Positions 1 through 6,805 of a DNA stretch of 7,164 bases are shown here, piece after piece. The stretch spans positions 1 to 7,164 of the forward strand of contig JAUVOB010000068.1 of NCBI GenBank assembly GCA_030599405.1, given 5' to 3'. Position 1 is the stretch's first letter. Each line of letters starts with the position of its first letter. The position numbers and the translations under genes were made by a program. Origin of the DNA: Chloroflexota bacterium (GTDB lineage: Bacteria > Chloroflexota > Anaerolineae > Promineifilales > Promineifilaceae). The notes beneath the pieces are model-generated. The model was not told the origin of the DNA, did not search any database, and saw nothing but the letters and a program-made list of their open reading frames with translations.

Positions 1-2728
1 CCTCCAGCGCTTCGGCGACATCTCGAAGTTGAACAGAGAGTGACGTATTTCCTCCAATGTTTAAGGTATCGCTGCCAGCCCCCACCATATCCAGCTGGAT
101 CGAAGCCACCGTGTTCTCCAGCGGAAAGCTCGGATGGAAGACGTAAGTCGTGGATCCTATCAATCCCCACTCTTCCGCGTCCCAGGCGCTAAAGACCACC
201 GTGCGTCGTGGTACATAACCTTGTTCTTGCCAGCTTCGGGCGATCTCCAACATCGCGGCTACACCGGAAGCGTTGTCGTTTGCCCCAGGCCAATATGTAC
301 CATCCGGTCCCTGCCCCATGTGGTCGTAATGCGCTCCAATGACAACTACCTCGTCTTCATAGTCAGGGTCACGCCCTGGAAGAACACCAAGAACATTGCG
401 CGCTTCGACGACCTCTGCACCCGAGGCCGGAACGACTAATTGCGCCCTGGTCTCGAGAAGGAACGTTTCGGTATCCCCACCACTAAAGCTGGGCGCCATA
501 CCGCTATTCTCAAATAGGTCGGCTGCCACTTCAGGATATACGAACAAGACAGGTATAGACCTTGGAACCCATACCTCCGCATGGCGGTACCCAAAATCAG
601 CCGGGCGTATCTGTGGATCCGTTAAGAAGAGCAACCCCTCAGCGCCGTACTCAATAGCCCTTCTGCTGCTGGCCGTTAACTCCGACCCACTAGTGGCTGC
701 GTGACAGAAGACGATCTTGCCGACAACATCCAATCCATGAAAGTCCTCTGGTCGACAATAATTCACCCAGTAAACCTCGCCGCTGCCCTCGCCGCCGCCG
801 GCATAGCCTGCGATAAAGGGCGCGAAATCTTCGTAGAGCTCGTAGCTGTCATCGAGCGATCCATCAAGACTGGTGACCGCCAGCTCTGGAGATGCCAATA
901 ACAACGCGTAAGTGAGAGGAAAAGGCTGGAAATAGGAGCCATCATAACCACCGGGTTGAAGGCCATAATCAGCCATTTTGTCCGCGATATAATCGCCGGC
1001 GGCTCGGCCGCCAGGAGAGCCGGCTAAACGTCCGGAGAAACCTCTCTGGCTAAGAGCATCGATATGTTCGAGCGCACGCGACACATCGAAGGCGTCTGCC
1101 AGCGCCTGCATATCACCGCTCGATACTATCGAGCCAGGGTTGTAGGTAACTGGCTGAACCTCTGGCATGAAGGCCACGATCTCCGTTTCCGGCCCCGTCG
1201 TTTGGGCTTCACCGCCCGCTGATGTTTGGGTCTCACCTGGTTCTTGCGCAGCGCCGGCTTCGGCGACGGGTCTATATGGATTTGCATAGACCTCTGAAGA
1301 TAGCCTTGAGTTCCAGCGTAATAATCCGGCAGACCAAATGAGGAGACCGATCCAGACAATGGATAGGAGCACTAGCGGGTGAATGGCGGAGAGTAAGCGT
1401 CGTACGTGAGATAATCCAGGTAACAGCCGCGGCTCAGAGGAGCTCCTTCCACGTCGAAGTTGCTGGAGCCTGCCGTAGGTAAGCGTTCGCCAGAGCCACT
1501 CCATGGGTCCAAAGCGATATCGTTCTAGCCACCAGGCACTGAAACGAATCTGAGACAGATAAACCAGGATGGTCAGGATCAGTCCCGCTGTCGGACCGAT
1601 CTCGCCGTACAATCCCAGTCCATAACCATAGAAGATCAAAGTCAATACGAGCGACTGCACCAAGTAGTTGGTGAGAGCCATCCGGCCGACCGGTGCGAGC
1701 GGAGCCAGCCGGCTGTGCCAGGCCTCCCTCCGGGTGAGCAGAGTAATGGCCGAGACATAGAAGAGCATCAATGCCGGTGCTCCGATCGTTCGAGTCGAGA
1801 TGCGTACAAAACGCTGCCACTCAGGAGAGACAAGGTCAGGTCTTGTCGCAAGCAGAACTGATATACCACAAAACAATAAACCCACGATCATTCCGATCCA
1901 CATCGTTCGCCGGAACGTGGGGAGATGTTTTGAGATATTGTGGAAGTAGCCCCTCTTGCCGGCATAGAATCCCAGCAAAAACATGGCGAACACGTTCCCA
2001 ATCCAGTAGATAAACCACGTTTGTCCGCCGACGAAAGCCTGGAAACGGCGTTCGGTGATCTGCCGGTAAGTGCCGTTGGCGTAGACAGTATCCGCCTGGG
2101 GGCCGAACGTACGCAAGAAATCGGTTAGTTCGGCATAGCCTTCCCTGAAGCTGTTCATAGCCTCGCCAGGCAAGTTGACAATTATTGGTAAAAGTAGGAG
2201 AAGAGCGATGGCGATGAGTAATGTTCGCTCAGAGCTATTCCGAAAGAGAAGTAGCAGCAAGCCCAGAATGGCGTACACAGTGAGAATGTCTCCCGTCCAA
2301 ATGAAAATACCGTGCAATATACCAATAGCCAGGAGCACGATCATTCTGCGAACGTACACAGGGACAAAGTTGACACCCTTGGCGATCGCTCTCGACATCT
2401 GGATCCACATTCCCCAGCCAAAGAGAAAGGAGAAGAGTGAGTAGAACTTGGCCTGAGCAAAAAGAAGAATCAATATGACCACTACCCGGTCCAAGCCCGA
2501 ATAGTTCTGCGGGTTGAGATCCATCCCGGCAAAGCCATACATGTTCACTAGCAGAATGCCAAAGATAGCAAATCCACGCAGGATATCGACGACCTCGATC
2601 CGTTCCCGACCGCGGACGGGGCTTGAATGCTCGCCGACAACAGGCTGCGTCAAGGCGATTGACGTTTCTCTGACGCCATCAATGGCCGGTTGATTATTGT
2701 CGCTCGATAGAAGTTCTTCGCTGCTCAT
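1..2728 (-). CDS. DUF418 (YeiB-like) membrane protein fused to PA/M28 metallopeptidase, C-terminus cut by window edge
   Basis: One uninterrupted frame of 909 codons runs off the left edge. Residues 1-42 are a polar cytosolic extension. About 43-420 form a multi-pass DUF418 domain, with the N-terminal signature IEVVDILRGFAIFGILLVNM (44-63), GRMALTNYLVQS (348-359) and GPMEWLWRTLTYGR (407-420). A basic linker (about 421-445) leads to one more membrane helix (about 450-470) and an E/T/Q-rich spacer (about 485-520). Residues about 541-909 are an M28 peptidase with a PA-like insertion (about 645-760). Visible M28 residues are intact: H800-Y-D, D818 in GANDNASG, catalytic E852 and ligand E853 in WDAEEWG, and D880 in QLDM. 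The last His ligand lies beyond the window. The role is inferred as an exported, membrane-tethered aminopeptidase. DUF418 function is unknown; membrane acyltransferase-like or transport roles are possible. The start is the only ATG/GTG/TTG after the in-frame stop at 2750-2752, and no good Shine-Dalgarno precedes it. Domain calls are strong; substrate is unknown. Confidence 0.93.
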   Translation of the reverse strand, partial: MSSEELLSSDNNQPAIDGVRETSIALTQPVVGEHSSPVRGRERIEVVDILRGFAIFGILLVNMYGFAGMDLNPQNYSGLDRVVVILILLFAQAKFYSLFSFLFGWGMWIQMSRAIAKGVNFVPVYVRRMIVLLAIGILHGIFIWTGDILTVYAILGLLLLLFRNSSERTLLIAIALLLLLPIIVNLPGEAMNSFREGYAELTDFLRTFGPQADTVYANGTYRQITERRFQAFVGGQTWFIYWIGNVFAMFLLGFYAGKRGYFHNISKHLPTFRRTMWIGMIVGLLFCGISVLLATRPDLVSPEWQRFVRISTRTIGAPALMLFYVSAITLLTRREAWHSRLAPLAPVGRMALTNYLVQSLVLTLIFYGYGLGLYGEIGPTAGLILTILVYLSQIRFSAWWLERYRFGPMEWLWRTLTYGRLQQLRRGRSSSEPRLLPGLSHVRRLLSAIHPLVLLSIVWIGLLIWSAGLLRWNSRLSSEVYANPYRPVAEAGAAQEPGETQTSAGGEAQTTGPETEIVAFMPEVQPVTYNPGSIVSSGDMQALADAFDVSRALEHIDALSQRGFSGRLAGSPGGRAAGDYIADKMADYGLQPGGYDGSYFQPFPLTYALLLASPELAVTSLDGSLDDSYELYEDFAPFIAGYAGGGEGSGEVYWVNYCRPEDFHGLDVVGKIVFCHAATSGSELTASSRRAIEYGAEGLLFLTDPQIRPADFGYRHAEVWVPRSIPVLFVYPEVAADLFENSGMAPSFSGGDTETFLLETRAQLVVPASGAEVVEARNVLGVLPGRDPDYEDEVVVIGAHYDHMGQGPDGTYWPGANDNASGVAAMLEIARSWQEQGYVPRRTVVFSAWDAEEWGLIGSTTYVFHPSFPLENTVASIQLDMVGAGSDTLNIGGNTSLSVQLRDVAEALE

Positions 2729-2861
2729 CGGAATTTCATTTATGCCGGATTAGCTTGGATTATCGCACTTACTCACGGTCCTAAATTCGCCATTTCCAAA
2801 TCTTCTCTTTATCTTTTTCCATCGCAATCTATCAATTGGAAGTCGCGATGCGAAATCAAGA
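2729..2861 (-). promoter_or_regulatory. Intergenic gap with candidate minus-strand promoters for the DUF418-M28 gene
   Basis: This 133-bp AT-rich gap separates the SH3b gene from the DUF418-M28 gene. Reading the minus strand, TGCGATAAT (2759-2767) fits an extended -10 element (TGn plus a 5/6 match to TATAAT) and would give a leader of about 24 nt. A second candidate is TTGATA (2830-2835), a 16-bp spacer, then GATAAA (2808-2813). I found no hairpin followed by a T-run, so read-through from the upstream operon is also possible. Both promoter calls are weak pattern matches. Confidence 0.3.
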
Positions 2862-3185
2862 TTACGGTGGTTCGACACCGATCCGTTCTGCCGGGACCCA
2901 ACCCTCATAGTCGCCTGCTCTTACTTGTGTCCAAGGAATAGCATGCTCATCCGACATATCGGTGACGAAAACCTGCTGGCCCAATTCAAGGATGGTCACT
3001 ATATGCGACGTGGGATCTGGATCCAGGCGTAGATATATGACGCCGTTGCGGCCAACAATATGGGCAGAATAACCGGCTTCCTCCTTGGCCTTTGCCTCTT
3101 GCGACAAATACATCGTTGCTGCTAGAAGAACCACAGCAATCGCGCCGGTAATTATCCACAAAGTGCGAATAGTCTTTCTCGACAT
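2862..3185 (-). CDS. Small membrane-anchored SH3b-like protein
   Basis: A 107-residue protein. It starts with a short basic stretch (MSRKTIR) and a hydrophobic helix (about residues 8-28). The AKA just after the helix could be a signal-peptidase site, so it is either a signal anchor or a cleaved signal peptide; in both cases the rest is exported. Residues about 40-105 resemble a bacterial SH3 (SH3b) domain: VIYLRLDPDPTSHIVTILEL fits the usual 'lNvRsgPstss.vi..l..G' pattern, followed by GQQV and the closing W-x-x-V-RAGDYEGWVPAERI. Such domains typically bind cell-wall glycans or peptides; the partner here is unknown. The ATG overlaps the stop of the upstream permease fusion by one base (TGATG) and has no Shine-Dalgarno, which implies coupled translation. 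Lying between two M28-bearing membrane proteins, it may be an accessory subunit (inference). Confidence 0.85.
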   Translation of the reverse strand: MSRKTIRTLWIITGAIAVVLLAATMYLSQEAKAKEEAGYSAHIVGRNGVIYLRLDPDPTSHIVTILELGQQVFVTDMSDEHAIPWTQVRAGDYEGWVPAERIGVEPP

Positions 3186-3187
3186 CA
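3183..3187 (-). promoter_or_regulatory. TGATG stop/start junction (translational coupling)
   Basis: The TGA stop of the permease-M28 fusion (3187-3185) and the ATG of the SH3b gene (3185-3183) share one base. The preceding minus-strand sequence, GAGACAAACAAACTAC, has no purine-rich ribosome binding site. Re-initiation by the terminating ribosome is the simplest explanation for translation of the downstream gene, and it supports a fixed stoichiometric link between the two products. Confidence 0.8.
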
Positions 3188-5737
3188 GTAGTTTGTTTGT
3201 CTCACAACTTGCGTCAGAACATGAGAAACAATCTGCCCGATCGCCTGTAGCTTTTCGGGCTCAATCCGCTCTAGCACATCTTCCGTCGGCGCTATCTCAG
3301 CTTGATCCCATGCGAAAGACAGCCAGTCGCTCTGGGGCGCGTTCCACCTCTCTATCATCGGTACTGCGTCTTCAGCTTCCCGATTCACCGCGATGCCAAC
3401 ATCGCTGGCAGACTCCTCCAGTAATTCTATTAGTCGACCAATTGATCTAGGCTGTACGAGCAAGGTATCGCCACCCGCGCCAATATAATCTAACTGAAGG
3501 AGTAGTCTGGGAGACAGACGCGTACGGGATGCGACTGCTGGAAGGTGGCGGAACGAACGCTCGTCTGCTAAGAATTCGTTCATCCCAGAATTTTCCAAGC
3601 TGCCCCCACCCCAAGCGATAAAGAGAACGGAACGCCTTGGATCTAATTCCTCCTGCTGCCACAGTCGAGCCACTTCTAGCATAATGCTCGCACCAGCAGC
3701 ATTGTGATTCGCACCTTCATAGACTGTGCCATCAGGATCGATACCCAATCCGTCGTAGTTGGCTAAGACAACAACGAGCTCATTAGAGATGGTGAAATCT
3801 GAACCAAGTAGATGGCCAAGCACAACTGGAGTTGTAGTCTCCTCCGGTGGACCCAGATCGACAGCCATTCGAACGTTGGCGTCTATATCGTGGGCGAACC
3901 AGCCGGGTCCACTTTGGCTTATTTCGGCTCCACCGGCGGCGAGATCTGAGAGATTCATTCCAGCCTGAGCTACAATCAACTGGGCAACCTCTGGACGAAC
4001 ACGAAGAATCGGTAAAGTTGGCTTCTGCAAGTATAGCTGGTCATCATAAGCTAATTGAACCTGGGATCGCACCGCATCCTGCGTATCTCCAGTAATCCAA
4101 AGAATACCTCTCGCGTCGCGAATGAGGGCCTCCGTGGTGAACTCGGAAGGGGCATTACCGTCTATTAAGAGGATGATGCGATCCTCCAGGTCTAACCCAC
4201 GAAATGACTCCCACGAATAGCCGGCATCGTCCTCGGTGAATGACAAAAACGTAAGAGGATATTCCGCGCTACCGCTTCCTCCATGCCCCTCGATCACAAA
4301 CCCAAAATCGAGCTGGTGACGGAAGGATTCTAGTTCATTGCCGTCATTGTCTAGCAAGACCAATTCCGGTTGGGCTACCGGTCGCACTATCCGGTTCTCC
4401 ATCGGGTAGATGTATTCGGATTGGCGCCAGCCCGGATTCAAGCCATATTGTTCAAATTTCTCAGCAATGTAATTAGCTGCCTCTTGAGCGCCTGCTTGCC
4501 CAGCACCACGCCCGTCCATCTCAGTCAATTTTTGGGTGTGCCCGTAAGCGGAGTCAGCGTCGAACGCCTCCGCCACCCTGGCTAGCCATGGAGCTGGGCC
4601 GGTATTATTGATGATAAATACAGTCGCGACGGAAATGGCGATAACGACCAAGAGCATTCGTTTACGCAGCAGAAAATTGGTGCTGACGTGATGGGTTTCT
4701 ATGAATCTACGCAGACCCTCACCGAAGGCTGTGAAACCCACAACGGCGATGAAGAACGCGGCTGCTGGAGGATAGACGATGAAGGGCTTCGCCCGTAGCC
4801 ATCGATAACCTTCCGCCAACATAGCGCCCCATTCTGGCACTTCGGACAAGGTTACGACTTGGGTTCCCGTTAATTCATCGCCTATCAAGATATGGCTTCC
4901 CCCACCTATATAGACCCCTACAAAGCCTAGCTCACCAAACAACAATAATACGGCCGCCACCTCTAAAAAGGTTATTACAAGCAAGGTGGGAAGCAAGTTT
5001 GGCAACACATGACGAACGGCGATAGCAAGATTGGTTGCACCAACAGAGTGGGCGCCTTCAATAAAAGAACGCTTGCGAAGAACCAGGAACTCTCCTCGAA
5101 TATATTGGGCGATTTCTGTCCATCCGATGACTGTAAGCGCTATGATGAATACAGGTAATCCCCGGCGAATGTCGAGGGCGTAGATGAGGATCATACCTAT
5201 TATCAACGCAGGAATGGCGGCAATAACGCCGATTGCCCCCATGATGCTTCGATCCCCAAAAGAACCCTCATTCCAACCAGCGTAAGCCCCGAACATCACA
5301 CCCAGGATGATCCGGGCCATGGAGATGAAGGCAGCGGCAATGAGGGTATTCCGAGCGCCGTAAAGCATCATGCTTAGAATATCGTTACCATACTCGTCCG
5401 TTCCCAACGGATATTCTTCGGACGGCTCTAAGGGAGGACTGATCCATTCTCCGGTCTCAGGGTCAAGATGGGGTTGGATGTGCTTGCTGGCGATGTAGGG
5501 GTTACTGGTAGCCCATACTGGGCCAAATAAGACGACAAGGAATAGACCAATAACGATCAAACCCCCGAATACCAACGGCAAGTTGAAAATAGCCTTCGTA
5601 AATCGCAGCCTTCCTCTTCGTCCGGTTGGATTCTCCAGCATTCCCGAGGCGTCCCCTTCCCGGCTTAAACCTGGCATCCGAGACAGCCGGGCCCTGGGAT
5701 AAATCAACATGCTCAATAGTTGCTTAACCGCTTTCAT
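3185..5737 (-). CDS. DppC/OppC-type peptide ABC permease fused to a catalytically degenerate PA/M28 ectodomain
   Basis: 850 residues, about 550 more than a usual DppC. Residues 1-350 are the permease: first membrane helix (about 51-72), OppC_N loop with PLGTDEYGNDILSMMLYGAR (110-129), helices near 131-153, 165-188, 194-212 and 248-278, the EAA loop (227-246, E..A...G....HVLP) that docks to the ATPase, and PEWGAMLAEG (301-310) before a last helix (about 318-338). After basic GLRRF..LLRKR, an extra helix (about 361-376) sends residues 380-850 outside. That part is a PA/M28 fold homologous to the neighbouring DUF418 fusion, but with lost active-site residues: N660 for His, H678 for bridging Asp, G712-S713 for Glu-Glu and A816 for the last His. 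Only D750 remains, so peptidase activity is unlikely. No cysteines occur. It overlaps the DppB-like gene by 14 bp; AGAGAGG lies 3 bases upstream of the ATG. Substrate is unknown; peptides are likely by family. Confidence 0.93.
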   Translation of the reverse strand: MKAVKQLLSMLIYPRARLSRMPGLSREGDASGMLENPTGRRGRLRFTKAIFNLPLVFGGLIVIGLFLVVLFGPVWATSNPYIASKHIQPHLDPETGEWISPPLEPSEEYPLGTDEYGNDILSMMLYGARNTLIAAAFISMARIILGVMFGAYAGWNEGSFGDRSIMGAIGVIAAIPALIIGMILIYALDIRRGLPVFIIALTVIGWTEIAQYIRGEFLVLRKRSFIEGAHSVGATNLAIAVRHVLPNLLPTLLVITFLEVAAVLLLFGELGFVGVYIGGGSHILIGDELTGTQVVTLSEVPEWGAMLAEGYRWLRAKPFIVYPPAAAFFIAVVGFTAFGEGLRRFIETHHVSTNFLLRKRMLLVVIAISVATVFIINNTGPAPWLARVAEAFDADSAYGHTQKLTEMDGRGAGQAGAQEAANYIAEKFEQYGLNPGWRQSEYIYPMENRIVRPVAQPELVLLDNDGNELESFRHQLDFGFVIEGHGGSGSAEYPLTFLSFTEDDAGYSWESFRGLDLEDRIILLIDGNAPSEFTTEALIRDARGILWITGDTQDAVRSQVQLAYDDQLYLQKPTLPILRVRPEVAQLIVAQAGMNLSDLAAGGAEISQSGPGWFAHDIDANVRMAVDLGPPEETTTPVVLGHLLGSDFTISNELVVVLANYDGLGIDPDGTVYEGANHNAAGASIMLEVARLWQQEELDPRRSVLFIAWGGGSLENSGMNEFLADERSFRHLPAVASRTRLSPRLLLQLDYIGAGGDTLLVQPRSIGRLIELLEESASDVGIAVNREAEDAVPMIERWNAPQSDWLSFAWDQAEIAPTEDVLERIEPEKLQAIGQIVSHVLTQVVRQTNY

Positions 5738-6644
5738 GGGCCTCTCTAATCCTCGGATCTACAAACCAGTAGGCGACATCCAAAAGCAGATTGAGTACCA
5801 GAAAAGTCAAGCCTAGGGCCAGCGCTATCGTGACCACAAGGACAGTCTGGCGATCATTGATAGCTTCTAGCATGAGCAGGCCGATACCAGGCCAAACGAA
5901 AAAGAACTCGACAACCGGTAAGGCAACGAGCGCGAAACGTAGGGAAACACCTACGGCTGTCAATACGGGGACGGCAATATTGGGAACCGCATGGATATTC
6001 ACTACGGTTCGATTCCGAAGACCCTTTGCACGCGCTGTACGGATATAGTCCTCATCCATGGTACTACGGAGTGAAAGGAAGGAGGATCTCGTTAGATAAG
6101 CCACAGGTCGAGCGGCTAAAACCAGGACAGGAAGCAGCATGTGCTTGTAATCCCACCCAAAACCGGCGATTTTGACCAGCTGTTTGCCGGTATATCTCAC
6201 ATAATAGAGTTCGCCCGTCCGCAGGAGCAGGGCTGCGAAGAAGGCTGGAACAGATATCCCAATTATGGTAAAGGCCAAGACAGGAAACGTAACCTTCCGC
6301 TTTTTTGAGAGAGCCGCCATGGCGCCAAGGGGAAAGCCGAGGAGGATCGCCAGGCCAAGGGCTGTCAGTAATAGGCCCATGCTATTTACATAGCTCTGTT
6401 TTAGAACATCCAGGACCGGTACCGAACCGCCACTGGTTCTCGCGTAACCGAGATCGCCTCGAGCAATGCGTTGTATATATCCCTTGGTATCGTTGAGGGC
6501 TATCCTGCCGTTTACTACGAGATCATAGCTCGGTTCGGCAACCTCGGAGTTTCGGATCATCCGCATGCCGAGATTAACGAAGAACACGATCAGCACGCAA
6601 ACCAGGAGGATGAAAAAAAGACGGCGGCTGATGAGTTGGAGCAT
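5724..6644 (-). CDS. DppB/OppB-type peptide ABC transporter permease
   Basis: A 306-residue inner-membrane permease that should pair with the DppC-like half encoded next. The N-terminal helix (about 9-29) is followed by a shortened outer loop, then ARGDLGYARTSGGSVPVLDV (61-80), the usual 'GDLG.S...PV...i' segment of this family. Membrane helices lie near 88-112, 120-142, 168-188, 226-250 and 266-292. The EAA loop, EDYIRTARAKGLRNRTVV (198-215), is the ATPase docking site. The protein ends with the family signature YWFVDPRIR (292-300). Length is slightly below the family norm because the loop after helix 1 lacks the usual PGDP/LGLD-type stretch. The start at 6644 is supported by AAGGGA four bases upstream and by the hydrophobic N-terminus. 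It is the first gene after a strong predicted promoter. Neither ATPase nor solute-binding protein is encoded in the window, so these would have to be supplied from elsewhere. Confidence 0.93.
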   Translation of the reverse strand: MLQLISRRLFFILLVCVLIVFFVNLGMRMIRNSEVAEPSYDLVVNGRIALNDTKGYIQRIARGDLGYARTSGGSVPVLDVLKQSYVNSMGLLLTALGLAILLGFPLGAMAALSKKRKVTFPVLAFTIIGISVPAFFAALLLRTGELYYVRYTGKQLVKIAGFGWDYKHMLLPVLVLAARPVAYLTRSSFLSLRSTMDEDYIRTARAKGLRNRTVVNIHAVPNIAVPVLTAVGVSLRFALVALPVVEFFFVWPGIGLLMLEAINDRQTVLVVTIALALGLTFLVLNLLLDVAYWFVDPRIREAHESG

Positions 6645-6799
6645 GCGATCCCTTGCCGGAAATGTTAAGCGGTGAGGCCGATGGTCTTATCCAGATGGAA
6701 TCTATCGACCTTCGTCTCGCTCGATAACCGCTGGGAGATCACCTTACAGGCGCAGACAAGGCTTTCACGCTCTCCCAGGATACACGGTAGTCTATCTTC
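6645..6799 (-). promoter_or_regulatory. Predicted ~155-nt structured 5' leader of the permease operon
   Basis: If transcription starts about 7 bases beyond the predicted -10 box, the leader spans roughly 6799-6645. It contains a perfect 8-bp inverted repeat, CTGGGAGA (6778-6771) with TCTCCCAG (6738-6731), enclosing a 4-bp CCTT/AAGG stem. A second dyad, TATCGA/TCGATA, with a 12-nt loop, lies around 6703-6726. No T-run follows either stem, so neither is an intrinsic terminator. I could not match the leader to a riboswitch class that I can recognise from its conserved core. A cis-regulatory role is possible but not shown. Confidence 0.4.
6649..6654 (-). promoter_or_regulatory. Ribosome binding site of the DppB-like gene
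   Basis: AAGGGA on the minus strand lies four bases before the ATG at 6644. It is the clearest Shine-Dalgarno in the window and supports this start over downstream Met codons. Confidence 0.65.
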
Positions 6800-6805
6800 A
6801 GGATG

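Noticed and set aside
134..704. Two overlapping plus-strand open frames of about 100 codons
   Set aside because: They are antisense shadows of the M28 domain of the DUF418 fusion, whose minus-strand frame shows intact family motifs throughout.
1434..2018. Minus-strand open frames of 128 and 60 codons
   Set aside because: They lie in other frames within the DUF418 coding region. The true frame carries the DUF418 signatures without interruption.
2820..2850. CATCGC...GCGATG dyad after the SH3b gene as a possible terminator
   Set aside because: The stem is only 6 bp with a 19-nt loop, and the minus strand continues GAAAAAG rather than a T-run, so it does not fit an intrinsic terminator.
3447..3662. 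71-codon minus-strand frame inside the permease fusion
   Set aside because: It is a different frame within the M28-like domain. The long frame is continuous across it and holds the family motifs.
3185..5737. Possibility that the permease-M28 fusion is an assembly chimera
   Set aside because: The frame is continuous, the join passes through a coherent basic linker and membrane helix, and the neighbouring gene shows the same architecture. Read-level confirmation was not possible here.
6739..6770. Known riboswitch class in the leader
   Set aside because: I compared by eye with cores I remember (TPP, SAM, cobalamin, c-di-GMP, glycine, THF, fluoride, ZTP, guanidine) and saw no convincing match.
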